From contig NZ_JRUD01000003.1 of NCBI RefSeq assembly GCF_000802425.1, positions 62,001-126,000 on the forward strand: a stretch of 64,000 nucleotides of DNA, given 5' to 3'. The stretch comes from Pseudomonas flexibilis. GTDB lineage: Bacteria; Pseudomonadota; Gammaproteobacteria; Pseudomonadales; Pseudomonadaceae. The notes under the pieces are model-generated. The model saw nothing but the letters and a program-made list of their open reading frames with translations. It was not told where the DNA came from and searched no databases. Positions 1 through 7,661 of this stretch are shown piece after piece. How positions within the stretch are numbered: position 1 is the stretch's first letter; each line of letters starts with the position of its first letter. Position numbers and translations under genes: made by a program.

Positions 1-430
1 GGACCGCGGGTGCCTGTTCGACCTGCACCTGCCACAGCTGGCAATGCCGGGCGCTGTCCAGCTTGCGCGGCGTGCCATAGGTGGCCAGCTGCTTGGCGGC
101 GCGTTCCACGCCGGCACGCTTTTCGCCGACCAGGTACAGCAACTTGCCCGCCAGCTGGGCGGCCAGGGACTGCAACAGGTAATCGGTCAGCTCGCGGGAC
201 TTGGGCAGGAACAGCACGGCGGTCTCGAACCGCGTCTCGGGCGGCGTGGTGCCGAACCGGCTGCGCTCGGGGAAGCGTGCCTGCAGTGTGGCCTGCTCGC
301 CGGCGTGCCAGCTCCAGCCAATGGCGTCGGGCAGGGCGGCGAGCAGGTCGTCGGCCGGCAGGCCGGCCAGCAGCACCGTGCCGGTGAACAGCTCGGCCTG
401 GCGCAGCAGCACTTCGCTTCGTGGATCCAT
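1..430 (-). CDS. rsmC: 16S rRNA m2G1207 methyltransferase RsmC, N-terminal part (cut by window edge)
   Basis: Reading leftwards from the ATG at 430, the protein begins [15 protein letters not shown] and continues with [11 protein letters not shown], the N-terminal half typical of pseudomonad RsmC, which methylates G1207 of 16S rRNA in the small subunit. About 143 codons are present; the catalytic SAM-binding C-terminal half lies beyond position 1. It starts 13 bp after the stop of hprA on the same strand, so the two are probably co-transcribed, an order I also know from P. aeruginosa. A GGAG-like Shine-Dalgarno (minus strand) precedes the ATG. Family assignment rests on the N-terminal domain only. 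Confidence 0.85.
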   Translation of the reverse strand, partial: MDPRSEVLLRQAELFTGTVLLAGLPADDLLAALPDAIGWSWHAGEQATLQARFPERSRFGTTPPETRFETAVLFLPKSRELTDYLLQSLAAQLAGKLLYLVGEKRAGVERAAKQLATYGTPRKLDSARHCQLWQVQVEQAPAV

Positions 431-443
431 GGGAGGTCTCCTG

Positions 444-1397
444 TCAGCCGACCACGCGCAGCGCTGCGCCGGCGCGGAAGGCGCGGGCGTTTTCGGCCAG
501 TTGTTCGAGGATGCGCTGGCGCGCCTCGCGGCTGCCCCAGGCGCAGTGCGGGGTGAGGATAAGCCGGGGGATGTCCGGCGCAAGCAGCGGATTGCCGTTG
601 CGCGGCGGCTCCTCGCTGAGCACGTCGCTGGCCGCGCCGCCCAGGTGGCCGCTGCGCAGGGCGTCGGCCAGGGCCTGTTCATCCACCAGTCCGCCGCGTG
701 CGGTGTTCACCAGCAGCGCGCCGGGCTTGAGCAGCGCCAACTCGCGGGCGCCGATCAGTTTGCGGGTCTGTTCGGTGAGCGGGCAATGCAGACTGAGGGC
801 GTCCACCTGCGGCAGCAGCTGGTCCAGCGGCAGATAGCCGGGGCGCGCCGGCCGCCCCGGCAACTGGCCGAGCAGCACGCGCAGGCCGAAGGCCTCGGCC
901 AGCCGTGCCACGGCGCCGCCCAGCTCGCCATGGCCGAGGATGCCCAGGGTCTTGCCGGCCAGTTCGACGATCGGGAAATCCAGCAGGCAGAACTGCGGCG
1001 CCTGCTGCCAGCGGCCGGCACGCACGGCGGACTGATAGTCGCTGAGATTGCCGGCCAGGGCGAGCAGCAGCATCAGGCAGTGCTGGGCCACCGAGGCGGT
1101 GCCGTAGCCCTGGCAGTTGCACACGGTGATGCCGCGCGCCCGGGCGGCGGCCAGGTCGACGTTGTTGGTGCCAGTGGCGGAGATCAGCACCAGCTTCAGC
1201 TCCGGGCAGGCGGCCAGCACCTGCTCGGTCAGCGGCACCTTGTTGCTGATTGCCACCTGGGCGCCGCGCAGGCGTTCGATGACTTGCTCCGGCGTGCTGG
1301 CGCTGTGCAGCGTCAGGCGGTCGAAGCAGGCATGCAGGCTGCTGAAATCAAGGTCGTCGAGGGTGGCGGAGTCGAGGAAAACGGCGTTGAAGGACAT
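444..1397 (-). CDS. hprA: D-2-hydroxyacid dehydrogenase, probable glycerate dehydrogenase / hydroxypyruvate reductase
   Basis: 317 aa, the usual length for this NAD(P)-dependent family. Visible motifs are the Rossmann dinucleotide-binding loop [10 protein letters not shown] in the middle of the protein, the substrate arginine in [10 protein letters not shown], and the catalytic histidine in LTPHCAWGS near the C-terminus. The family reduces hydroxypyruvate or glyoxylate to D-glycerate or glycolate. The hprA assignment over a generic 2-ketoacid reductase is supported by its place immediately upstream of rsmC, as in P. aeruginosa. Start ATG at 1397; an alternative GTG was not needed. Substrate specificity is inferred, not seen. 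Confidence 0.85.
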   Translation of the reverse strand: MSFNAVFLDSATLDDLDFSSLHACFDRLTLHSASTPEQVIERLRGAQVAISNKVPLTEQVLAACPELKLVLISATGTNNVDLAAARARGITVCNCQGYGTASVAQHCLMLLLALAGNLSDYQSAVRAGRWQQAPQFCLLDFPIVELAGKTLGILGHGELGGAVARLAEAFGLRVLLGQLPGRPARPGYLPLDQLLPQVDALSLHCPLTEQTRKLIGARELALLKPGALLVNTARGGLVDEQALADALRSGHLGGAASDVLSEEPPRNGNPLLAPDIPRLILTPHCAWGSREARQRILEQLAENARAFRAGAALRVVG

Positions 1398-1523
1398 GGC
1401 GGCGGGGCTGCAGGTATAGAAAGCGAGAGGTTAACAGAGGCTGACAGGACCGTGGTTTGGGTAGGGCGGTCGGCGCCGTTCCGGCCGCCGGTGCGGCCCG
1501 ACCAAGGCTTCGGTAGGGGGGAA

Positions 1524-1550
1524 GGTGGCCAACGCGTTGCGTTGGCCACC
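1524..1550. repeat. 12-bp-stem inverted repeat in the hprA-rapA gap
   Basis: GGTGGCCAACGC (1524-1535) is the exact reverse complement of 1539-1550, with a 3-nt loop. No T-run follows on either strand, so it is not a standard terminator. The rest of the 252-bp gap between rapA and hprA (1398-1649) holds this hairpin and a REP element but no gene. Confidence 0.6.
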
Positions 1551-1615
1551 CTGCCGAAACTCCTGCCAGCGCTCGCGGACAGGTCCGCCCCCACAGGAGC
1601 AATAGCATGTGCCCT

Positions 1616-1640
1616 GTGGGAGCGAATTCATTCGCGAGCT
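1616..1640. repeat. REP element (GCGAATTCATTCGC class)
   Basis: The sequence GTGGGAGCGAATTCATTCGC and its flanks recur, in either orientation, near 30441, 33473 and 57214 in this window, always between genes. This is the form of a Pseudomonas REP repeat. The element lies 10 bp beyond the rapA stop codon. Confidence 0.75.
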
Positions 1641-1649
1641 ATTCGGCGG

Positions 1650-4487
1650 TCAGCCCGCCACCAGCACCCGAATGGCTTCCAGGCGCAGCGAGGCCTTGTC
1701 CAGGTAGCTCAGGCCGTCCTCGCGCTGGCGGCGCAGCGCCTCGATTTCGCTGTCGCGCACGCTCGGGTTGACCGCCTGAAGGGCGGTGAGGCGCGCCAGT
1801 TCCTCGTCCAGCTCGGCAGCGAAGCGCTGCTTGGCCTCGGCAACGCGCTCGGCGTGGCGCGGCGCCATCTTGTCCTCGGCCAGCTTGAACTGCTGGCTCA
1901 GCACATCGCGCTGGGCCTGCACGAACTTGTTGGCGCTGGCGCGCGGCACGCTTTCCAGCTGGTCGTTGAGGGTGTCGAAGCTCACCTTGCTGGCCAGGTC
2001 GTTGCCCTTGGCATCCAGCAGGCAGCGCAGCGCCTGGGGCGGCAGCACACGGCCGAGCTGCAGGGCGCGCGGCGCCACCACGTCGCTGACGAATAGCAGC
2101 TCGAGCAGCACGGTGCCGGGCTTGAGCGCCTTGTTCTTGATCAGCGCCACCGAGGTGTTGCCCATCGAGCCGGACAGCACCAGGTCCATGCCGCCTTGCA
2201 CCATCGGGTGTTCCCAGGTAAGGAACTGCATGTCCTCGCGGGCCAGCGCCTGGCTGCGGTCGTAGGTGATGGTCACGCCCTCGTCGTCGCCGAGCGGGAA
2301 GCTGGCGTCCAGCATCTTCTCGCTCGGGCGCAGGATCAGCGCGTTCTCCGAATGATCTTCGCTGTGGATGCCGAAGGCGTTGAACAGCTCTTCCATATAG
2401 ATGGGCAGGGCGAATTCGTCGTCCTGCTCGAGGATCGCCTCGACCAGCCGCTCGCCTTCGCCGGCGCCGCCGGAGTTGAGTTCCAGCAGGCGGTCACGGC
2501 CGCTGTGCATCTCGGCTTCCAGGCGCTCGCGCTCGGCGCGGGCCTCATCGAGCAGCGCTTGCCAGGGCTTGTCGTCGCCGCCGTTGAGCTGTTCCAGCAG
2601 GCGAGGGCCGAACTGCTGCTGCAGGGCGTTGCCGGTCGGGCAGGTGGCCAGGAAGGCATTCAGCGCCTGGTGGTACCACTGGAACAGACGCTGCTGGGCA
2701 CTGCCTTCCAGGTAGGGCACGTGCAGCTGGATGCGGTGCTTCTGGCCAATGCGGTCCAGACGTCCGATGCGCTGTTCGAGGAGGTCCGGGTGGGCCGGCA
2801 GGTCGAACAGCACCAGGTGATGGGCGAACTGGAAGTTGCGGCCCTCGGAACCGATTTCCGAACAGATCAGCACCTGGGCGCCGAACTCTTCGTCCGCGAA
2901 ATAGGCGGCGGCACGGTCGCGCTCGAGGATGCTCATGCCCTCGTGGAACACCGTGGCCGGGATGCCGGAACGCAGGCGCAGCGCTTCTTCCAGGTCCAGC
3001 GCGGTCTCGGCGTGGGCGCAGATGACCAGCACCTTGTGCTGCTTGAGCAGCTTGAGGGTGTCGATCAGCCATTCCACGCGCGGGTCGAAGCGCCACCAGC
3101 GCGCTTCCTCCGCGTCGCCGGCATAGCCGAGCTCCGGATACAGCTCGGCCTGCTCGCCGGGCAGGTCCTGGTACTGCTCGGGTTGCGGCAGCGGGTAGGG
3201 ATGCAGCTCGCGCTCCGGGAAGCCACGCACGGCGGCGCGGGTGTTGCGGAACAGCACGCGGCCGGTGCCGTGGCGGTCGATCAGCTCGCGGATCAGGCGC
3301 TGGCTGGCCTGGATGTCGCCATCGGTGACGGCGGCCAGCAGGGCTTCGCCTTCCTCACCGAGAAACTCATGGATGGTGCGGTGCGCCTGTTCCGACAGGC
3401 GCCCGTTGTCGAGCAGCTCCTGCACGGCCTCGGCCACCGGACGGTAATGCGCGCTCTCGGCGCGGAACGCCTGCAGGTCGTGGAAGCGGCTCGGGTCGAG
3501 CAGGCGCAGGCGCGCGAAGTGGCTGTCCTGACCGAGCTGCTCCGGGGTGGCGGTGAGCAGCAGCACGCCGGGAATCGCCCCGGCCAGGCGCTCGACCAGC
3601 TGGTATTCCGGGCTGGCGTGCTCGGGGTGCCAGACCAGGTGGTGAGCTTCGTCCACCACCAGCAGGTCCCAGCCGGCGGCCAGCAGGGCATCGGCGGCCT
3701 TGGCGTCGTCCTTCAGCCATTCCAGGGCGACCAGCGCCAGCTGGGTGTCCTCGAAGGGGTTGTCGGCATCGCTCTCGGCGAAGCGCTCGGCATCGAACAG
3801 CGCCACCGGCAGGTTGAAGCGCCGGCGCATTTCCACCAGCCACTGGTGCTGCAGGTTCTCCGGCACCAGGATCAGCACGCGGCTGGCGCGCCCGGAAAGC
3901 AGCTGGCGGTGGATGACCAGGCCGGCCTCGATGGTCTTGCCCAGGCCCACTTCGTCGGCCAGCAGCACGCGTGGGGCGATGCGGTCGGCCACCTCGCGGG
4001 CGATGTGCAACTGATGCGGGATCGGCTGCGCGCGGGCGCCGCCCAGGCCCCACAGCGGCGACTGCAGGATGCGGCCGCGGTGGGCCAGGCTGTGGTAGCG
4101 CAGGGCAAACCAGGAGAAGGGGTCGATCTGCCCGGCGAACAGGCGGTCGCTGGCCAGGCGGAACTGGATGAAGTTCGACAGCTGGGTTTCCGGCAGCGAG
4201 CAGGTCTCGTTCTGCTCGTTCAGTCCGTGGTATACCAGCAGCCCATCGACGTCCTCGACTTCGCGCACGGTCAGCTTCCAGCCTTCGAAATGGCTGATCT
4301 CGTCGCCGGGCGCGAAACGCACGCGGGTCAGCGGAGCATTGCGCAGCGCATACTGACGGGTATCGCCGGTGGCTGGGTAGAGTACGGTCAACAGACGGCC
4401 ATCCTGAGCCAGAATGGTGCCGAGACCCAGCTCGGCCTCGCTGTCGCTGATCCAGCGTTGCCCCGGTTGATACTGCTGCTGCGCCAT
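1650..4487 (-). CDS. rapA: RNA polymerase-associated Swi2/Snf2 ATPase RapA
   Basis: 945 aa from the ATG at 4487, close to the 968 aa of E. coli RapA, a recycling factor that remodels stalled RNA polymerase. The N-terminus ([12 protein letters not shown]) contains the Tudor-like domains. Walker [11 protein letters not shown] ends at residue 185, the DEAH box of [10 protein letters not shown] is at about 279-282, and LLLTATP is motif III. The second helicase lobe has GSEGRNFQ and the arginine-finger region [10 protein letters not shown]. The frame is open about 200 codons further upstream, but that stretch overlaps the divergent small gene at 4615 and does not resemble RapA, so I reject it. The C-terminal stop lies beside a REP element. 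Confidence 0.97.
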   Translation of the reverse strand: MAQQQYQPGQRWISDSEAELGLGTILAQDGRLLTVLYPATGDTRQYALRNAPLTRVRFAPGDEISHFEGWKLTVREVEDVDGLLVYHGLNEQNETCSLPETQLSNFIQFRLASDRLFAGQIDPFSWFALRYHSLAHRGRILQSPLWGLGGARAQPIPHQLHIAREVADRIAPRVLLADEVGLGKTIEAGLVIHRQLLSGRASRVLILVPENLQHQWLVEMRRRFNLPVALFDAERFAESDADNPFEDTQLALVALEWLKDDAKAADALLAAGWDLLVVDEAHHLVWHPEHASPEYQLVERLAGAIPGVLLLTATPEQLGQDSHFARLRLLDPSRFHDLQAFRAESAHYRPVAEAVQELLDNGRLSEQAHRTIHEFLGEEGEALLAAVTDGDIQASQRLIRELIDRHGTGRVLFRNTRAAVRGFPERELHPYPLPQPEQYQDLPGEQAELYPELGYAGDAEEARWWRFDPRVEWLIDTLKLLKQHKVLVICAHAETALDLEEALRLRSGIPATVFHEGMSILERDRAAAYFADEEFGAQVLICSEIGSEGRNFQFAHHLVLFDLPAHPDLLEQRIGRLDRIGQKHRIQLHVPYLEGSAQQRLFQWYHQALNAFLATCPTGNALQQQFGPRLLEQLNGGDDKPWQALLDEARAERERLEAEMHSGRDRLLELNSGGAGEGERLVEAILEQDDEFALPIYMEELFNAFGIHSEDHSENALILRPSEKMLDASFPLGDDEGVTITYDRSQALAREDMQFLTWEHPMVQGGMDLVLSGSMGNTSVALIKNKALKPGTVLLELLFVSDVVAPRALQLGRVLPPQALRCLLDAKGNDLASKVSFDTLNDQLESVPRASANKFVQAQRDVLSQQFKLAEDKMAPRHAERVAEAKQRFAAELDEELARLTALQAVNPSVRDSEIEALRRQREDGLSYLDKASLRLEAIRVLVAG

Positions 4488-4614
4488 TCGCGTCTCCGTT
4501 GGTGAAAAAGCCGGGTATGGTACCGGAAGCGCAGAGGGATTCCACAGTTGGCGTGCGTAGCTGCTAAAGGGGCACCGCCGGCTGCCGACAGCTTGGACAA
4601 CAAGGAGAACAATC

Positions 4615-4929
4615 ATGTTGCCGCCGATCCTGCCCAACCAGATCCCCGTGACCAGCCAGCAGGACCCGCCCAAGCCCAAGCCGGACATTCCGCCCGTGGT
4701 GCCCACCCAGCAAGCCGGCAAGGAAGGCGCGGTCAGCCTGGACAAGCGCAATCCGGAGGAAACCGCCCTGCGGCTGCGCGAGGAACAGGAGCGCCGGCAG
4801 CGCCAGCAGCGCGAGCGTGACCGCATCAAGAAAGCCCTCGACGAAGGCGAGGAAGACCTGGAAGCCCTGGAGGCCAGCCTGGACCCGAGCGTGCCGCGCA
4901 AGGGCCTGTGGGTGGATATCAAGGCCTGA
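4615..4929 (+). CDS. Small proline- and charge-rich conserved protein
   Basis: 104 aa. The first 35 residues are proline-rich ([16 protein letters not shown]), followed by a strongly charged, probably helical stretch dense in Arg, Glu and Gln (residues about 50-90), and the end GLWVDIKA. No signal peptide or membrane segment is visible. AAGGAG at 4602-4607 sits 7 bp before the ATG. It diverges from rapA and is followed after 15 bp by a second tiny charged protein. I recall a similar small uncharacterised gene beside rapA in P. aeruginosa; function unknown. Confidence 0.8.
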   Translation: MLPPILPNQIPVTSQQDPPKPKPDIPPVVPTQQAGKEGAVSLDKRNPEETALRLREEQERRQRQQRERDRIKKALDEGEEDLEALEASLDPSVPRKGLWVDIKA

Positions 4930-4944
4930 ACGAGCCGAACCCGC

Positions 4945-5097
4945 ATGACCGAAAAGCCCATCGATTTCGCCGCCGAGCGCGAAAAGCGCATCCACGACCT
5001 CAAGGAAAAGCGCCTGAACGAAGTCCGCGAGGCCTTCGAGCGGGCGTTGCCGCTGCCCAAGGGCAAGAAGCCACGCGGCGGCAAGAAGAAGCGCTGA
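4945..5097 (+). CDS. Tiny basic protein of 50 aa
   Basis: [20 protein letters not shown] opens a 50-aa protein that ends in a lysine/arginine-rich tail ([12 protein letters not shown]). It begins 15 bp after the stop of the preceding small gene and so is probably translated from the same message. The first 35 residues look like one charged helix and the tail could bind RNA or DNA, but this is inference from composition only. Codon use matches neighbouring genes (GC-rich third positions), which argues that it is coding. No named family recognised. Confidence 0.65.
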   Translation: MTEKPIDFAAEREKRIHDLKEKRLNEVREAFERALPLPKGKKPRGGKKKR

Positions 5098-5198
5098 GCG
5101 CCCCGCCGGCCTGTTCGGGCCGGTCTCCCTCTGTTTCCAATTGTTTCGGCGACGTTCCCCGCAGGTCGGGCGAACCTGCGTCGCAGCGCGCCTCACTC

Positions 5199-5212
5199 TT
5201 GATCTGGATCAG
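5199..5212. promoter_or_regulatory. ANR (FNR-type) box, distal
   Basis: TTGATCTGGATCAG matches the ANR/FNR consensus TTGAT-N4-ATCAA at 9 of 10 positions. It lies 51 bp upstream of a second box and about 110 bp before the ccoM-like gene. Confidence 0.7.
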
Positions 5213-5249
5213 GTGCAGCATCCTGCCGCATGGGCGGGGCGTCGCAAAC

Positions 5250-5290
5250 TTGACTTGGGTCAATGGGCGCCGACGGTCCTCTGGCAATCT
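5250..5290 (+). promoter_or_regulatory. Class II ANR-dependent promoter of the ccoM-like gene
   Basis: The palindrome TTGACTTGGGTCAA (5250-5263) is an ANR-type box with 8 of 10 matches. A -10-like CAATCT lies at 5285-5290, which puts transcription start near 5298 and the box centre at about -41.5, the classic position for activation by ANR/FNR. Inference from sequence geometry. Confidence 0.65.
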
Positions 5291-5323
5291 GCGATCAACC
5301 AGCACGTGGTGAGGAGCCCGGAC

Positions 5324-5440
5324 ATGTTTATCGATGAAGTGGTATTGGCAGGCGTACTTATCGTCGGACTCTGCGTCGTCTTCTGCGCCGGGTTCGCCTA
5401 TTTCATCTGGAAGGACTCGAAGAAAACCAAGAGCAACTGA
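5324..5440 (+). CDS. ccoM: CcoM-like tiny subunit of cbb3-type cytochrome oxidase
   Basis: 38 aa: MFIDEVVLAGVLIVGLCVVF is one transmembrane helix (about residues 6-29), followed by AYFIWKD and a short lysine-rich cytoplasmic end. The length, single helix and FIWKD end agree with what I remember of CcoM, the small subunit found with the P. stutzeri cbb3 oxidase, which stabilises the high-affinity terminal oxidase. GAGGAG (5311-5316) precedes the ATG by 7 bp. Two ANR boxes upstream imply induction under low oxygen, as expected for cbb3, and a strong terminator follows, making it a monocistronic gene away from ccoNOQP. An open frame extends upstream to 5141, but the ribosome site fixes this start. 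Confidence 0.75.
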   Translation: MFIDEVVLAGVLIVGLCVVFCAGFAYFIWKDSKKTKSN

Positions 5441-5472
5441 TCCTTCCTGATCAAAGAGCACGCAAGGCATTT

Positions 5473-5499
5473 TGGGCGACTTCGGTCGCCCATTTTTTT
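5473..5499 (+). terminator. Rho-independent terminator of the ccoM-like gene
   Basis: TGGGCGAC-TTCG-GTCGCCCA is an 8-bp stem with a stable UUCG tetraloop, followed directly by seven T. Confidence 0.93.
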
Positions 5500-5541
5500 G
5501 CCTGGAAAAAGTCTACTTATACAAAATGTGAAAAAGTTCCC

Positions 5542-5597
5542 CTGACTTCAAACTTTCATAATCCGGAAATGGCTCTGTCACATCCGGTTCGGATACT
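5542..5597 (+). promoter_or_regulatory. Candidate PhoB-dependent promoter of the porin gene
   Basis: Half-sites resembling CTGTCAT/C fall at an 11-bp period: CTGACTT (5542), CTTTCAT (5553), a poor CGGAAAT (5564) and CTGTCAC (5575-5581). A -10-like GATACT follows at 5592-5597 after a 10-bp gap. This is the geometry of Pho-regulon promoters, where the Pho box replaces the -35 element, and it equals the spacing seen at olsB. Only two half-sites are strong, so binding is an inference. Confidence 0.5.
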
Positions 5598-5665
5598 CCG
5601 CTTCGGTCGAAACAGCGAAACGTTCAAATCGCTCGGACGTTATACAAACCCGATGGAGCTTTCCG

Positions 5666-6709
5666 ATGAAAAAGAAGTTGATCGCGATGGTTGTCAGTGC
5701 CGCAGCTGTTATTCCCGCCGCGGCCATGGCGGATGTTGATGTTTATGGACGTGTCCATGTTTCCACCGATTTCCTGGACGATGGCGCCGATTATTCCGAA
5801 GTCAACATTTCCAGCAACTCCTCGCGTCTGGGTTTCAAGGGTAATCATCAGATCAATCCCGATCTGAAGGCGTTCTTCCAGATCGAGCAGGAAATCAATT
5901 TCACCAACAGCAATGGCGATAATTTCAGCACCCGCGACACCTTTGTCGGACTGAGCGGCAACTTCGGCGCCGTCCAGCTGGGTCGTTTCGACAGCCCGTT
6001 CAAGGTGGCCCGCGGTCCGGCCAACCTGTTCGGCGACCAAGTGGGTGATATGCGCAACCTGACGCGTGCCGGTCAGGCCCGCTTCGATGAGCGCTATGAC
6101 AACACCTTCCAGTACACCACTCCGAACTTCAGCGGCTTCAATGCCAAGCTGGCGTACTCCGTGCACGAGGACAGCGTTGCCGCTTCGGATCACAAGACCG
6201 ACAGTGTCAGCCTGTCGCTGAACTACGCCGGCGGCCCGTTCGAAGCCTCTCTGGCCTATGAGCAGGTTTCGGAAGAGGCCACCCGCGGCGAGCGGGACGG
6301 TATTCGTCTGGCTGCCGCCTACAAGCTGACCAGCGCTGCCAAGCTGGTCGGCTTCTACCAGACCCTGGACTACACCGGCCTGGCGGGTACCAGCGATGCG
6401 GTTCAGGAGCAGAACACTTCCGATGTCTACGGCCTGGGTGCCGAACTCAAGGTTGCCGCCAACACCGCCATCAAGGCCATGTGGATGGCCCGCGCCGTCG
6501 ATGCTGACGACCGCGACAGCGACATGCTGGCCGTGGGTGTCGAGCACAAGCTGGACAAGGCGGTGCGCGTCTACGCCAACTACGCGCTGGTCAACAACGA
6601 CGACAACATCGCGCTGACGCCCTGGGGGCAGGCCCGTACCGCCACCCCGCCCGGCACCAACGGCGAAACGGCCTCCGCGCTGTCCGTGGGCCTGCGCTAC
6701 GACTTCTGA
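5666..6709 (+). CDS. Gram-negative general porin (Porin_4 / OmpC-like family)
   Basis: 347 aa. The signal peptide MKKKLIAMVVSAAAVIPAAAMA is cleaved before DVDVYG. The mature protein alternates beta strands and ends in GLRYDF with a C-terminal Phe, the outer-membrane insertion signal. The family forms trimeric 16-strand channels for small solutes; FVGLSGNFGAVQLGRFDSP is a typical strand/turn signature. The gene stands alone, with a long AT-rich leader (5500-5665) containing a possible Pho box and a perfect terminator behind it. If the Pho box is real, this would be a phosphate-starvation porin. Solute preference cannot be read from the sequence; it does not look like OprP/OprO or OprD. Confidence 0.9.
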   Translation: MKKKLIAMVVSAAAVIPAAAMADVDVYGRVHVSTDFLDDGADYSEVNISSNSSRLGFKGNHQINPDLKAFFQIEQEINFTNSNGDNFSTRDTFVGLSGNFGAVQLGRFDSPFKVARGPANLFGDQVGDMRNLTRAGQARFDERYDNTFQYTTPNFSGFNAKLAYSVHEDSVAASDHKTDSVSLSLNYAGGPFEASLAYEQVSEEATRGERDGIRLAAAYKLTSAAKLVGFYQTLDYTGLAGTSDAVQEQNTSDVYGLGAELKVAANTAIKAMWMARAVDADDRDSDMLAVGVEHKLDKAVRVYANYALVNNDDNIALTPWGQARTATPPGTNGETASALSVGLRYDF

Positions 6710-6735
6710 TCTCATCCGAGAGCGGAAATCTCCAG

Positions 6736-6768
6736 CCGGGCTGCTCCTTGCGAGCAGCCCGGTTTTTT
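6736..6768 (+). terminator. Terminator of the porin gene
   Basis: The 11-bp stem CCGGGCTGCTC / GAGCAGCCCGG with a 5-nt loop is followed by six T. Confidence 0.93.
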
Positions 6769-6859
6769 GTCATCGAAACGTAATCGTCCGTTCTTAATCT
6801 TCTGGCTCTGACCGATCGGGCAGCGTCATGCGGCCCATCCCCAACGCCAAGGAGTCTTC

Positions 6860-7510
6860 ATGCGTCGTCTATTCTGGCTGGCCCTGATCGGGCTGCTGTC
6901 GGGCTGTGCCCAGCAGTCCCCCGTCAAGCTGTACGCGGGGCCCGAGTTGTCGCAGGCGCAGGTGCTCGTGGTTGAAGTGCCTGATGCGCTGGAAGTGATG
7001 GCTATCAACGGCCAGCCCGCACCTGCCGCCAATGGGTTGCTCGGCACCGGAAGTCGGGTGTTGCACCTGCGCCCCGGCGATTACCGGATCGATGCCTTCT
7101 ACGAGAACGTCTTCGACATCGGCGGCGGCCTCAGTCACGAAGTGGTGCGCACGCGCAGCGCGACCTATCGTCTCACCGGTCGCGCCGGCGAGCGCTGGAA
7201 GCTTGATTACCGGGAGCCGGCCGGCCTGCAGGACGCGCGGGCCATGCAGGATTCCTTCGCCGGCTGGTCGGTGAACGTGCGCACCGGCGAGCGCATCGCC
7301 ACGTCCCAGGGACCGAGGCCGGTGTCCACGGTCAGCCAGCTGCTTGGCCGTGACTCCAGCCCTGCTGCGCCCGCTTCGATCGAACCACTGGCGGCCGCCC
7401 CCGCACAGACTTTGCCGCACAACGACGCCACTCTGCACACCCTGCAGCAGTTGTGGCGGTTGCTCGATCCGCAAAGCCGACAGGCATTCCTGGATTGGGC
7501 GGGGCAGTAG
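6860..7510 (+). CDS. Uncharacterised lipoprotein, 216 aa
   Basis: MRRLFWLALIGLLSGC is a lipoprotein signal with lipobox LSGC (Cys16), so the mature protein is lipid-anchored in the envelope. The remainder is soluble and has no motif I recognise. The central part (LHLRPGDYRIDAFYENVFD) suggests beta structure, and a proline/alanine linker precedes a C-terminal helical tail (residues about 165-216). AAGGAG at 6849-6854 fixes the start. It has its own terminator and lies between the porin and the LuxR regulator, with no operon partner. No function assigned. Confidence 0.8.
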   Translation: MRRLFWLALIGLLSGCAQQSPVKLYAGPELSQAQVLVVEVPDALEVMAINGQPAPAANGLLGTGSRVLHLRPGDYRIDAFYENVFDIGGGLSHEVVRTRSATYRLTGRAGERWKLDYREPAGLQDARAMQDSFAGWSVNVRTGERIATSQGPRPVSTVSQLLGRDSSPAAPASIEPLAAAPAQTLPHNDATLHTLQQLWRLLDPQSRQAFLDWAGQ

Positions 7511-7543
7511 CGGCTCCCTGTCGGGTTACACGCTTGCTCCCTT

Positions 7544-7570
7544 GCCCCGCCCGCTGGCGGGGCTTTTTTT
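7544..7570 (+). terminator. Terminator of the lipoprotein gene
   Basis: The 8-bp GC stem GCCCCGCC / GGCGGGGC with a 4-nt loop is followed by seven T. Confidence 0.92.
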
Positions 7571-7661
7571 GCTGATCGGCGCCCCGCCAGCGAGCCGATT
7601 TTCAAATCACGACGGAAGACGCTAGGCTTCCCGGGTCGTTTGCAGAGGCCCGCACCGCCCC

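Noticed and set aside
201-2096. 631-codon open frame across hprA and the intergenic gap
   Set aside because: Shadow of hprA and rapA on the other strand; no ribosome site and no recognisable family.
2196-4505. Long open frame (769 codons) antisense to rapA
   Set aside because: High-GC codon bias leaves long open shadows; composition is Gln/Leu/Ala-rich without domains, while the opposite strand encodes RapA.
4488-5084. Upstream extension of rapA by about 200 codons
   Set aside because: Overlaps two genes on the other strand, lacks similarity to RapA, and the ATG at 4487 gives the family N-terminus.
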